Source: an uncultured Planctomycetota bacterium
Lineage (GTDB): Bacteria > Planctomycetota > Brocadiia > CAIUPP01
Length of the DNA: 64,000 nt
Assembly: GCA_903901045.1 (NCBI GenBank)
Contig: CAIUPP010000023.1
Location: 62,001-126,000 of the forward strand
Reading direction: 5' to 3'
The translations under genes and the position numbers were made by a program. The notes under the pieces are model-generated. The model had not been told where the DNA came from. It saw only the letters and a list, made by a program, of their open reading frames with translations, and ran no database searches. Positions within the stretch are counted from its first letter, which is position 1. Each line of letters opens with the position of its first letter. Positions 46,514-56,080 of this stretch are shown here, piece by piece.

Positions 46514-47392
46514 ATGACTCCATTCGCCGACCGCCTGCACGACGCCATCGCCCAGAAGAAATCCTGCGTCCTCGTGGGATTGGACCCGCGCGCCGATGCC
46601 ATGCCGGAGGAGTATCAGAAAGCGCTCTCCGGCTCCCGCGCCGATGCGGCGGACGCCGTGCTGCGGTTCAACCTGAAAGTGATGGATGCCGTCGCCCCCT
46701 GCGCGGTGGCGGTGAAGCCGCAGTCCGCCTTCTACGAGGCGCTGGGATGGGAGGGGGTGCGCGCGTACTCCGAGACGGTCCGCGCCGCCGCCGAGCGCGG
46801 GCTGCTGGTGATCGGCGACGTGAAACGCGGCGACATCGGCTCGACGGCGGAAGCCTACGCCGAGGCGCACCTGGACCTGATCGGCGCGGACGCAATCACC
46901 GTGAACCCCTACCTCGGCATCGACGGCATCGCGCCGTTCATCAAGCGCGCCGCCGCCGGCAAGGGGCTGTTCATCCTGGTCAAAACCTCCAATCCCTCCT
47001 CGGGCGAGTTGCAGGACCTCAAGGTCGGCGAGGAAATGGTGTACGAGCGGGTGGCGCAGTTGGTCGCCGCCTGGGGCAAGGAGAGCGTGGGCCGGAGCGG
47101 CTACAGCGCGGTGGGCGCGGTGGTGGGCGCGACCTACCCGGAAGCCGCCGCGCGGCTCCGCGAAATGATGCCACACGCCATCTTCCTGGTGCCCGGCTAC
47201 GGGGCGCAGGGAGGCAGCGCGAGGGATTGCCGCCCCTGTTTCGACCGTCAGGGCGGCGGTGCCATCGTGAACAGTTCCCGGGGAATCATTTTCGCCTACG
47301 GGAAGAGCCGCGGGCCCGGCTGGGAGAAGGCGGTGGCCGATGCGGCGCGCAAAATGCGGGACGAACTGGAAGCGGTGCGCCGCGAAGGGTAG
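46514..47392 (+). CDS. pyrF: Orotidine 5'-phosphate decarboxylase
   Basis: LVGLDPRADAMP; VIGDVKRGDIGSTAEAYAEAHL; VGATYPEAAARLREMMPHAIFLVPGYGAQGG. Confidence 0.92.
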   Translation: MTPFADRLHDAIAQKKSCVLVGLDPRADAMPEEYQKALSGSRADAADAVLRFNLKVMDAVAPCAVAVKPQSAFYEALGWEGVRAYSETVRAAAERGLLVIGDVKRGDIGSTAEAYAEAHLDLIGADAITVNPYLGIDGIAPFIKRAAAGKGLFILVKTSNPSSGELQDLKVGEEMVYERVAQLVAAWGKESVGRSGYSAVGAVVGATYPEAAARLREMMPHAIFLVPGYGAQGGSARDCRPCFDRQGGGAIVNSSRGIIFAYGKSRGPGWEKAVADAARKMRDELEAVRREG

Positions 47393-47475
47393 CCGGCGCG
47401 GATGGTTTCATCACAGCCTCCATAGCGCGGCATTCATACACGCCCCCCCCTTGTGACGCGGCAGCCATTAAATTA

Positions 47476-47504
47476 TTGACCATCCGCCGCGCTTCTGGTA
47501 GCAT
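47476..47504 (+). promoter_or_regulatory. Putative sigma70 promoter
   Basis: TTGACC - 17 nt - TAGCAT upstream of the HEAT-repeat gene. Confidence 0.4.
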
Positions 47505-47565
47505 TGCACGCGCTGGTCGAGGCCACCTCCAGCGGTCGCGAATCGCTTAACTACGGCGGAATGCA

Positions 47566-49608
47566 ATGCACTTGAGATCTCTTGTACGCACCGTATCCCC
47601 ATGCCCCCTGCTTCTCGCGCTCGCCCTTCTCCTGCTGCTCCTGCCGGGCGCGACGGCCTCCGCCGCGTCGGCGAGCAAACGCCAGCTCGCGGAATGGACG
47701 CGCCTGCTCAGCTCCGACGACCCGCAGAAACGCTCCTCCGCCGCCACCTCGCTGCTGGCGGTGGACAACGACGCCGCACTCTCGGTGCTGATGGCAGCGC
47801 TGGACCCCAAGCAGCCGAAGAACGGGCGCATCAGCGTCATCACCGCGTTCGGCGTCAAAGGGGACGACCGCGCGGTGAAGCAGATCGTCGCCGCCATCGG
47901 GGACCAGGATCAGGACGTGCGCGAGGCCGCCTCCTCCGCGCTCCAATCCATCAACTCCCCTGCCGCCGTCCAGGCGCTCGTCGAGGCGGCCACCGACGAC
48001 AAGCGTCCCGTCCAGTCCCGCACACAGATCATAGGCATTCTGGGCGACATGCGCGCCATGGATGCGATCCCGACGCTCATCACCCTGCTTTCCGACGCGG
48101 ACCCCGGCATCGGCAAGAACGCGCGCGCCGCGCTGGAGCGGATCACGCTGCGTTCCTTCGACACGCCCGGGGGCTGGGCCGCATGGTGGAAACACAGTTC
48201 CGCCCTGAGCCGCGATGAGATGCTCGCGGAGTTGGCGCTCCTCCAGGCCCAGAAACTCGCCGATCTGAAGCAGCGGCTGGAAAGCCTGCAATTGCTCGCC
48301 ATCCATGACCATCCCGCGGACCAGGCGCTGCTGATCGGCGTCCTCGGAGAGAGCGAGTCGGTGAAGGTCAAGCTGGAGGCGATCAAGAACCTCAATCCGC
48401 TGCGCGGGGCGCCGGTGGCGGATGCGCTCATCGCTGCGCTGGGGGACACCGACCCCGCCGTGCGCTCGGCCGCCTGCGAAGCGCTCGGGGCGCAAGGGGA
48501 CATCCGCGCGATCGCTCCCCTCATCAAAGCGCTCGCCGACGACATGGTCGTGGTGCGCAGCGGCGCGGCGAAAGCGCTGGGCGCGCTCAAAGCGAAGGAG
48601 GCGCTGGCCGCGCTGTGCGACCGGCTCAATGACGCATCCCCCGACGTTGCGGCGGCCGCCGCAGGGGCCTTGGGAGAACTTGCCGACTCCAAGGCGCTGG
48701 ATGCGCTGATCGCAGCGGTCAGCTCCGACAAAACAGCGGCCCCGGTGTTTGAGGCGGGGGTGAATGCTCTGGCGAAGATTCACGACCCTCGCACCGCACC
48801 GACTCTCATCAAGCTGCTCGACAGCAAGAACGAGAAAGCGCGCTGGACGGCGGTGGATGCGCTGGGCAACCTGGGAGCGCAGGAGGCGTCCAACGCCATC
48901 TGCGCCATCGTGGCCAAGGACCCGAACGCGCAGATACGCAAGACCGCCCTGGCCGCCCTCAGCAAAATCGCCGCGCTCTCTTCGCTGCCCGCCATGGTGG
49001 ACGCCCTGGCGGATGCGGATCAGGGCGTGGCCGACCAGGCGCTGCGCTCGCTGCTGATCCTGGCAGGCGGCGATGCCTCAAGCTACGACAAGGCGTTGGA
49101 CCGGCTCCTGGCGGCCAAGCGATACGCCCTCGCGGACAAGGTGCTGCAGAACGGCCTGGAGCAGGTGGGCAAGCAGGGGAACCATCTCACGGAGCTTGCC
49201 GAGATGCGCTACCGGATGGCCACGGGCCTGGTGGCGGCCAAGGAGTGGAAGCTGGCGCGCCCGCACCTGGAGACGCTGGTGGCCAAGTCTCCCGGCGAGG
49301 CGCGCTATATCAAGGACCTCGCGGCCTGCCTGGCCGGTCAGGGGGAGCTGGACGCGCTGCTGCAAGTGCTCGCGCAGGCGCGCAAGTCCGCCCCGGACAA
49401 GGCCGATCTCTGGTGGCAGGAGACGGTGAAGGCGGTCGAGTTGGTCGCCGGCACGAATGACCCCGGCAAGGTAGTGGCGGCTGTGGACATGCTGGAGAAG
49501 GAGAGCCCCGAGTTGGGCGGCGCGTCGCCTGCGGCGCGCCTGCGCGACCTGCGCACCCAGGCCAAAGCCAAGATTCCCCCCGCCGCGGCGCGCCCCCCCG
49601 CGCAGTGA
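47566..49608 (+). CDS. Secreted HEAT/PBS-lyase-like repeat protein
   Basis: Signal peptide and repeated DPAVRSAACEALGAQGDIRAIAPLIKAL units. Confidence 0.85.
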   Translation: MHLRSLVRTVSPCPLLLALALLLLLLPGATASAASASKRQLAEWTRLLSSDDPQKRSSAATSLLAVDNDAALSVLMAALDPKQPKNGRISVITAFGVKGDDRAVKQIVAAIGDQDQDVREAASSALQSINSPAAVQALVEAATDDKRPVQSRTQIIGILGDMRAMDAIPTLITLLSDADPGIGKNARAALERITLRSFDTPGGWAAWWKHSSALSRDEMLAELALLQAQKLADLKQRLESLQLLAIHDHPADQALLIGVLGESESVKVKLEAIKNLNPLRGAPVADALIAALGDTDPAVRSAACEALGAQGDIRAIAPLIKALADDMVVVRSGAAKALGALKAKEALAALCDRLNDASPDVAAAAAGALGELADSKALDALIAAVSSDKTAAPVFEAGVNALAKIHDPRTAPTLIKLLDSKNEKARWTAVDALGNLGAQEASNAICAIVAKDPNAQIRKTALAALSKIAALSSLPAMVDALADADQGVADQALRSLLILAGGDASSYDKALDRLLAAKRYALADKVLQNGLEQVGKQGNHLTELAEMRYRMATGLVAAKEWKLARPHLETLVAKSPGEARYIKDLAACLAGQGELDALLQVLAQARKSAPDKADLWWQETVKAVELVAGTNDPGKVVAAVDMLEKESPELGGASPAARLRDLRTQAKAKIPPAAARPPAQ

Positions 49609-49646
49609 CGGCCGCCGCTGATCCGTCCGTTCTTCCGCCCCCGGGA

Positions 49647-50318
49647 CTACTTCTCCCGCCGCTCCGCTTCACGCCGTAGGTTCGCCAACTGCGTATCATG
49701 CCCGAAGACAACGAGGGTTGATTCCGCGTTGATGACCCGGTCGGGCGAGGGGATCGCCTCCAGCCGTTCGCCGCGCGTCTCGCGGACGGCGAGCACCTCG
49801 ACGTTGTACCGGTCGCGCAGCCCGGAATTCCGGAGGCTCTTGCCGACCACCTCTTCCGGCGGGCTGACCTCCATAATGCTGTAGCCGCTGGACAATTCGA
49901 CCATTTCCACCACGTTGGTCCAACTGATTTTGTTGGCGACGCGGATGGCGCTATCCTCCTCGGGATTGACGATTTCGGTCACCCCCAGCGCGCTGAGCAC
50001 CTTCGCATGGTCCTCGTTCTCCGCTTTGGCGAGTATCCGCTCGACCCCCAGTTCCTTGAGCCGCAGGACGGCAAGGACGGAGGTGGGCATGGGGCTGCTC
50101 GTGGCGATAATCACGGCATCCATCGCCAGCAATCCCATCTTCTCCAGGGCGGCGGCATGCGTCATGTCGGCGATGATGACGTGGTCCACCTCATCTTTCA
50201 GCGCCTCAATGCGTGTGCGGCTGATGTCCACCGCCAGGACGGACACTTTGTTCTTCGTGAGTTGGCGCACCAGCGCGGCGCCGAAATCCCCCAGGCCCAA
50301 CACGGCGACTTGTTTCAT
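49647..50318 (-). CDS. Potassium uptake regulatory subunit TrkA/KtrA (RCK)
   Basis: MKQVAVLGLGDFGAALVRQLTKNKVSVLAVDIS; RCK_C domain. Confidence 0.92.
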   Translation of the reverse strand: MKQVAVLGLGDFGAALVRQLTKNKVSVLAVDISRTRIEALKDEVDHVIIADMTHAAALEKMGLLAMDAVIIATSSPMPTSVLAVLRLKELGVERILAKAENEDHAKVLSALGVTEIVNPEEDSAIRVANKISWTNVVEMVELSSGYSIMEVSPPEEVVGKSLRNSGLRDRYNVEVLAVRETRGERLEAIPSPDRVINAESTLVVFGHDTQLANLRREAERREK

Positions 50319-50330
50319 GGGACACCTCCC

Positions 50331-51776
50331 TTAGCCAATCTGGACGTCCTCTTCCGGGAACCTGAGCAGCGGCCGGGCGCCCAGCAAGGCGGCCGATACG
50401 AGCCCGAGCGGGCCGACGCGCCCCACGTACATCAGCACCATCAGTCCGACTTTCCCCGCAGCGCTCAATCCGGCCGTGATGCCGGTGGAGAGCCCCACCG
50501 TGCCCAAAGCGCTGGTGGCCTCGAACAGATAGGCCAGGAACCAACCATGGTCAGCGGACCGAGAGGTGCCGCCGGTCTCGACCAGGAGCAGGTACAGCGT
50601 GCCCACGACCACGAGGCTCCCGGCAATGAAGAAAAGGACGATGGCGCTGCGAACGGTGGCGCGATCGAAGGAGCGGCTGTACATGCTCGGATCGCTCTCC
50701 GGACGCAACGCGCCCACCGCCTGCGTGAAGATCACCGCAAAGGTGGTGGTCTTGACGCCGCCGCCGGCGGACCCCGGGGAGGCTCCGATGAACATGAGCA
50801 TGACCAGCACGACCAGCGAGAAGGAGGAGAATTTGCCCAAGTCCGCCGTGTTGAATCCCGCCGTGCGCGCGCTGACGGAGTGGAAGAAGGCGACCAGCCA
50901 CTGCTCCGTCATCGGCCGCTGCGCCACGCCGGGGGCGCTCCCCTCCACCGTCACAATCTGCTGCGCCGCGAGAGGATCGGAGGGGTTGTTCAAACGCTCC
51001 CCGAGCCAGATCAGCGTCGCCCCGCACACGATCAATCCGGCGCTGATCAGTAGCACCACCTTGGTCTGGAAGGGCACCTTGTAGCGCTCGGTGCGCCGGA
51101 GGGAGCGGAACCACGCCTCGATGTCCACCAGCGCAAAGAACCCCAGCCCCCCCGCGACGATCAGAGCGCAGATGACGAGGTTGACCCACCAGTCTCCCGC
51201 GAACTGCATCAGGTTGTCATCCCAGGTGGAGAAACCCGCGTTGCAGAAAGCGCTGACGCTGTGGAACAGCGCCTGCCAGAAAGCGTGCGGCGCGTACGGG
51301 AGCCAGGCGGTCTCCGGCGGCCGCACCATGCTGAAACGCACGAAGAGCAGCGCCACGCCAACCCCCTCGCAGGCGGCAACGAGGCGCATGCAACTCAGGA
51401 GGTGGCGAGGTAGGTCCTCCGCGCTCGTGGCGGCGAGCGACTCGCGCAGGTAGTTGGCCTCCGAGAGCGTCGCCTTGCGGCGCAGTTGCATCAGCAGGCT
51501 GGAGGAGAGGGTCATGAAGCCCAGGCCGCCGATCTGGATCAGGATGAGGATCACGATCTGGCCCAGCAGGCTGTAGTCGTTGCCGATGCTGACCACGGCA
51601 AGCCCCGTCACGCAAACGGCGCTGACGGCGGTGAAGAGATGGTCGAGGGGGCGGACGCTGTGGCCGGGAGCGACCATGCCGGGGGCGTTGAGCAGCAGAA
51701 ATCCCAGCGCAATCACCAGCGCAAAACTCAGGCACAGCCGCGCGTAAGAACTCAGGCGCAGTTTCGGCAAGGGCAC
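50331..51776 (-). CDS. Potassium transporter TrkH/KtrB
   Basis: LDHLFTAVSAVCVTGLAV, HSVSAFCNAGFS, SVSARTAGFNTADLG, ATSALGTVGLSTG pore loops. Confidence 0.93.
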   Translation of the reverse strand: MPLPKLRLSSYARLCLSFALVIALGFLLLNAPGMVAPGHSVRPLDHLFTAVSAVCVTGLAVVSIGNDYSLLGQIVILILIQIGGLGFMTLSSSLLMQLRRKATLSEANYLRESLAATSAEDLPRHLLSCMRLVAACEGVGVALLFVRFSMVRPPETAWLPYAPHAFWQALFHSVSAFCNAGFSTWDDNLMQFAGDWWVNLVICALIVAGGLGFFALVDIEAWFRSLRRTERYKVPFQTKVVLLISAGLIVCGATLIWLGERLNNPSDPLAAQQIVTVEGSAPGVAQRPMTEQWLVAFFHSVSARTAGFNTADLGKFSSFSLVVLVMLMFIGASPGSAGGGVKTTTFAVIFTQAVGALRPESDPSMYSRSFDRATVRSAIVLFFIAGSLVVVGTLYLLLVETGGTSRSADHGWFLAYLFEATSALGTVGLSTGITAGLSAAGKVGLMVLMYVGRVGPLGLVSAALLGARPLLRFPEEDVQIG

Positions 51777-51962
51777 GGTTCCTTATTTGCGGTGAGAAAC
51801 GGAGAGCGCAAGCCATTCTTTGCCGGCAACACTGTGAGGCAATATAGACGGCCTTCTTCCAGGAGTCAATACGGGCCGTCCGATGCGGCGCAGCCGCCCT
51901 GGGGCGCAACTTCTTGACGTCCCCACAAGGGGGGAGTACAATCCGGGTTGGAGGTGATACGC

Positions 51963-52649
51963 ATGAAACGATGGCTGTTTGCGCTGGCGGTGTTCGCCAT
52001 CGCCGCCCCGGTCGCGACGGCGCAGATGTCCGAGGGCTTGCCTGCCTGGAAATTCATACTCCAGGACCGGCTGGCGCAAAGGACGAGCATCGCCGTTCAA
52101 GGCGCTCCGCTGACGGAAGTGCTCGACATTCTGCGCGGCGCACTCAAGGTGAATATCGTCCTCGATTCGGCGGATGCCGCTGCGGGCGAAAAGCTGATCA
52201 CCCTGAACCTTCAGGATGTGCAGGGGGACCGCATTCTCTCATGGGTCGCCCAACAGGCCGGTCTGGAGTATGCGCTGGCGAATCAGGCGGTCTATTTCAG
52301 CGCGCCGGAACGAACGCGCGCCATCGAGCCAAGGACGCTGGTCTCCTACGAGGTCACGGACGTTATCTTCACCGCACAGGCGCTCGCCGCCATCGGCTCG
52401 AACGGCAACTCGAACAGCAATTCCAGCAACAACAACTCCGGCAACAACAACTCCAACAGCAACAACAACGGAAACAACAATAACAACGGCAACAACAATA
52501 GCTTTTCGAGCGCCAACGCCGGCAGCGACCTGCTCGCGCTGATCGTGACTCTGACGGGCAGGGAGAACTGGGACCAGGTGGCGGTGCTCGGAACGACCAA
52601 TAACAACAACACGACCAACGACAACAGCTCCAAGGAAAACCTCTTTTGA
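51963..52649 (+). CDS. Exported secretin-N/STN-like protein with Asn/Ser/Gly-rich tract
   Basis: Signal peptide; VQGAPLTEVLDILRGALKVNIVLDS...ILSWVAQQAGLEYAL; then (N/S/G)n about 40 aa. Confidence 0.6.
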   Translation: MKRWLFALAVFAIAAPVATAQMSEGLPAWKFILQDRLAQRTSIAVQGAPLTEVLDILRGALKVNIVLDSADAAAGEKLITLNLQDVQGDRILSWVAQQAGLEYALANQAVYFSAPERTRAIEPRTLVSYEVTDVIFTAQALAAIGSNGNSNSNSSNNNSGNNNSNSNNNGNNNNNGNNNSFSSANAGSDLLALIVTLTGRENWDQVAVLGTTNNNNTTNDNSSKENLF

Positions 52650-53665
52650 CAGCCGATCAGCCGGCGCGCCCGCTGCCCGCGAAAGCGAGGCATCTGATTC
52701 AATGCATTGAGGCGGCCCGCCGGCCGCTGCTGGTCTCGCACATCCGGCTCGATGGGGACGCCCTCGGCTCGGAGCTGGGTCTGTTTCACATCCTGAGGCA
52801 GCGCGGGGCCGCGCCGCATGTTGTCAACGACGGGGCGATCCCCCGCATGTACCGCTTCCTCCCGGGCGCCGACGCCGTGGGCCTCTCCCCCGCCGCGCTG
52901 ACCGGCGAATACGATCTCGCCGTACTGCTGGATACGGGCGAATGGGCGCGCGCCGGCGCGATCCGGCAGGCGCTCCCCCCCGATCAACGCACGGTCTGCA
53001 TCGACCACCATCCCCCCGTCAAGCCGCCCGCCGACTGGCAATGGGCGCAGCCGGCTTACTGTGCCGCGGGTGAGATGGTGTACGACATGGCCCGCGCGGC
53101 GGGATGGCCGATCACCCCCGAGGCGGCCACCTGCCTGTACACGGCGATTATGACCGACACCGGGCGCTTCACCTTCCCCAACACCACCCCCAGCGCCTTG
53201 CGCGCCGCGGCGGACCTGATGGAACGGGGCGCGCAGGCCGTCCTGGCCGCCGACTGCGTATACGAGGATTCTCCGCGCGGCCTGGTGCTGCTGCGCGCCG
53301 AGGTCATCCGCAGCGCGCGTTTCTACGCCGGCGACCGGATCGCGGTGATGAGCGCCAACCTGGAGCAATTCGAGCGCTTCGGCGTGGACCCGATGGACAC
53401 GCAGGAGATGGCGGACTACCCGCGCGCCATCGAAGGGGTGCGGATCGGCGTGCTGCTGCGCGAAATGAAGGGGAACAAGGTGAAGGTGAGCCTGCGCTCG
53501 CGCGCCGGGGTCAATGTGGAGCCGGTCGCGCGCAAGTGCGGCGGCGGGGGACACCCGCAGGCTTGCGGTATCGAGATGAACGGCCGCATCGCCGAGGTGG
53601 AACAACTTGTCGTCACCGACCTGCTGTCCGTGGCAGCCGAAGGCGAGTCCCATGGGAAACGCTGA
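52646..53665 (+). CDS. nrnA: DHH/DHHA1 phosphoesterase (NrnA-like)
   Basis: LVSHIRLDGDALGSELGL, DTGEWAR, IDHHPPV, MTDTGRFTFPNT, GGGGHPQACG; TTG start overlaps the upstream TGA. Confidence 0.85.
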   Translation: MTADQPARPLPAKARHLIQCIEAARRPLLVSHIRLDGDALGSELGLFHILRQRGAAPHVVNDGAIPRMYRFLPGADAVGLSPAALTGEYDLAVLLDTGEWARAGAIRQALPPDQRTVCIDHHPPVKPPADWQWAQPAYCAAGEMVYDMARAAGWPITPEAATCLYTAIMTDTGRFTFPNTTPSALRAAADLMERGAQAVLAADCVYEDSPRGLVLLRAEVIRSARFYAGDRIAVMSANLEQFERFGVDPMDTQEMADYPRAIEGVRIGVLLREMKGNKVKVSLRSRAGVNVEPVARKCGGGGHPQACGIEMNGRIAEVEQLVVTDLLSVAAEGESHGKR

Positions 53666-54467
53666 CCCCCGCCGGGAACTGGCCCGGCTGGCCGCCGCGG
53701 CGCGCCAACTCGCGGAGTTGGAAGCTTCGTCCGGCGCCGACCGAATTCCCTTCACTCCGGCTTCCGTGAAACGACATCGAGAGGAAATCATGGCACAACG
53801 CCGCGCGCGAACCGCTCCGCCGCCTCCCGCGCCCCGTCCCGCGCCCGCCGCCGCGCCCTCCGGCGCCCTGCAGGAGAAGGCCGCCGCGCTCGATACGATC
53901 CGCCGCGAACTGACCAAGTGCTGCTGCTGCGAATTGGGGAAGACGCGCACGAACCTCGTTTTCGGCGACGGCACCGCCGCGGCGGGGCTGATGTTCATCG
54001 GCGAAGCGCCCGGCGAGAGCGAAGACCTTCAGGGCATCCCCTTCGTCGGCAAGGCGGGGCAATTGCTGACCAAGATCATCGAGGCGATCGGCCTGAACCG
54101 GCAGGAAGTGTACATCGCGAACATCTGCAAATGCCGCCCGCCGAACAACCGCCTGCCGCTGCCCGAGGAGGTTCAGGCATGCCTCCCCTACCTCATGCGG
54201 CAGATCGAGATCATCCGCCCCGCGATCATCGTGACGCTGGGCAACCTCTCCACGCAGACGATGCTCCAGACAATGACCGGCATCACCAAGCTCCGCGGGC
54301 ATTTCGTGGATTGGAACGGCGCGCTGGTGATGCCGACGTTCCACCCCTCCTACCTCCTGCGCAATCCCCCCGCCAAGAAAGAGGTGTGGGAGGACATGCA
54401 GGCCGTTCATGCGAAAATGCGGGAGTTGGGGCTGAAGGTCGGAGAGTTGAAGAAGGGGAAGCAGTAA
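53652..54467 (+). CDS. Uracil-DNA glycosylase, family 4
   Basis: CCCCELGKTRTNLVFGDGTAAAGLMFIGEAPGESEDLQGIPFVGKAGQLL; CKCRPPNNRLP; PTFHPSYLLRNP. Confidence 0.92.
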   Translation: MGNADPRRELARLAAAARQLAELEASSGADRIPFTPASVKRHREEIMAQRRARTAPPPPAPRPAPAAAPSGALQEKAAALDTIRRELTKCCCCELGKTRTNLVFGDGTAAAGLMFIGEAPGESEDLQGIPFVGKAGQLLTKIIEAIGLNRQEVYIANICKCRPPNNRLPLPEEVQACLPYLMRQIEIIRPAIIVTLGNLSTQTMLQTMTGITKLRGHFVDWNGALVMPTFHPSYLLRNPPAKKEVWEDMQAVHAKMRELGLKVGELKKGKQ

Positions 54468-54470
54468 GGC

Positions 54471-54702
54471 GATTCACCGCGGAGCCGCGGAGAACGCAGA
54501 GAACGGCGGGAACGGAACAACGGCACGAATCATTGGGGACAGGATAACGGGGATCATAGAGATATCCGTCAACGACCTATGGAAGCCGTCGTCTCGCTCC
54601 TCCGTTTCGCCAATATCCCTGTTATCCCGTTATCCCGTTCCAAAACGTCGTCGTACCTTGCTGTTCTCCGTGCTCTCTGCGCCTCTGCGGTGAAATCCCC
54701 CC
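54471..54702. repeat. Nested inverted interspersed repeats between convergent genes
   Basis: TTCACCGCGGAGCCGCGGAGAACGCAGAGAAC ... GTTCTCCGTGCTCTCTGCGCCTCTGCGGTGAAA (outer) and GGACAGGATAACGGGGATCATAGAGATATC ... AATATCCCTGTTATCCCGTTATCCC (inner). Confidence 0.8.
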
Positions 54703-56058
54703 CTAGAGTATCGGCAGATACCGGTCGATCTCGTACTTGCTGACCTGGATCCGGTAGCGGTCCCATTCGATCTTCTTGTTGGCGATGAACTTAGTGAAGA
54801 CGTGGTCGCCGAGCGCTTCGCGGACGAGATCGCTCTTCTCCGCCAGCAGCACGGCGTCGTAGAGGTTGCCGGGGAGGCTGGCGATGCCGTGGTCGCTCTG
54901 CATGGTCGCGTCCATCTCGAAAACGTTATCCTCAATCGGAGCGGCGAGCTTGTAGCCGCGCTCCATGCCGCGCAGGCCGGCGGCCAGGGCGACGGAGAAG
55001 GCCAGGTACGGGTTGCAGGAAGGATCGGGCGCGCGGAACTCGATGCGGGTGGCCCCCTCCTTGCCCGGCTTGTACATCGGCACGCGCACCAGCGCCGAGC
55101 GGTTGCGCCTCCCCCAACTGACGTACGCGGGCGCCTCGTAGCCGGGCACCAGCCGCTTGTACGAGTTCACCCACTGGTTCGTGACCGCCACGATCTCCGG
55201 AACGTGCTTCAGCAACCCGGCCATGAACGCCTTGGCGGTGGCGGAAAGGTGGTACTTGTCCTTGGCTTCGAAGAACGCGTTGCGCTCCCCTTTGAACAGG
55301 GACATGTGGATGTGCATCCCGGAGCCGTTCTCGCCGAAGAGCGGCTTGGGCATGAAGGTCGCATACACTCCATGCCGCGCGGCGACTTCCTTGACGGCGT
55401 AGCGGTACATCATCACGTTGTCCGCCATGGTGAGCGCGTCGCGGTAGCGCAGGTCAATCTCGTGCTGGCTGGGGGCGACCTCGTGGTGGCTGTACTCGAC
55501 GCCGATCTCCATCTCCTCCAGCGCCAGGGCCGTCTCGCGGCGCAGGTCGCTGCCCATATCCGGCGGCACCTGGTCGTAATAGCCCATCTCGTCCAGAATC
55601 TCCGGCTGCCCCTGCGCCTTGCGGAAATAGAAGTACTCCAGTTCCGGGCCGACGTAGTAGGTGAAGCCCAGTTTCTCCGCCTTCGCGATATTGCGCTTGA
55701 GGGCGTAGCGCGGGTCGCCCGGATAGGGACTGCCGTCGGGCTGGCAGACGTCGCACATCATGCGCGCCATGGCGACGTTCCCCTCATGCCGCCAGGGGAG
55801 AATGACGAAGGTGGCGGGGTCGGGCCGGAGGATGACGTCGCTCTCCTCGATGCGGGCGAAGCCCTCGATGGAGGAGCCGTCGAAGCCGAGCCCTTCGCTC
55901 AGCGCCTTGGGCAGTTCGCCCGCGGAGATGTCGCAACTCTTTTGAAAGCCCAGGATGTCCGTGAACCAGAGGCCGATGAACTTGACGTTGTGGTCGGCGA
56001 CGGCGCGCAGAACGTATTCGGCGTCCTTCTTCACGGTCGGAGCGATGCTCTTAGCCAT
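54703..56058 (-). CDS. glnA: Glutamine synthetase type I
   Basis: GLGFDGSSIEGF, VGPELEYFYF, NGSGMHIHMS, APAYVSWGRRNRSALVRVP; C-terminus NLYDAVLLAEKSDLVREALGDHVF. Confidence 0.93.
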   Translation of the reverse strand: MAKSIAPTVKKDAEYVLRAVADHNVKFIGLWFTDILGFQKSCDISAGELPKALSEGLGFDGSSIEGFARIEESDVILRPDPATFVILPWRHEGNVAMARMMCDVCQPDGSPYPGDPRYALKRNIAKAEKLGFTYYVGPELEYFYFRKAQGQPEILDEMGYYDQVPPDMGSDLRRETALALEEMEIGVEYSHHEVAPSQHEIDLRYRDALTMADNVMMYRYAVKEVAARHGVYATFMPKPLFGENGSGMHIHMSLFKGERNAFFEAKDKYHLSATAKAFMAGLLKHVPEIVAVTNQWVNSYKRLVPGYEAPAYVSWGRRNRSALVRVPMYKPGKEGATRIEFRAPDPSCNPYLAFSVALAAGLRGMERGYKLAAPIEDNVFEMDATMQSDHGIASLPGNLYDAVLLAEKSDLVREALGDHVFTKFIANKKIEWDRYRIQVSKYEIDRYLPIL

Positions 56059-56080
56059 TGTTCTTCTCCTTGCGGCGGCC

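Noticed and set aside
54703-56058. Adenylylation-regulated glutamine synthetase (GSI-beta)
   Set aside because: The C-terminal NLYDAV... region lacks the NLYDLPP-type adenylylation loop; looks GSI-alpha-like.
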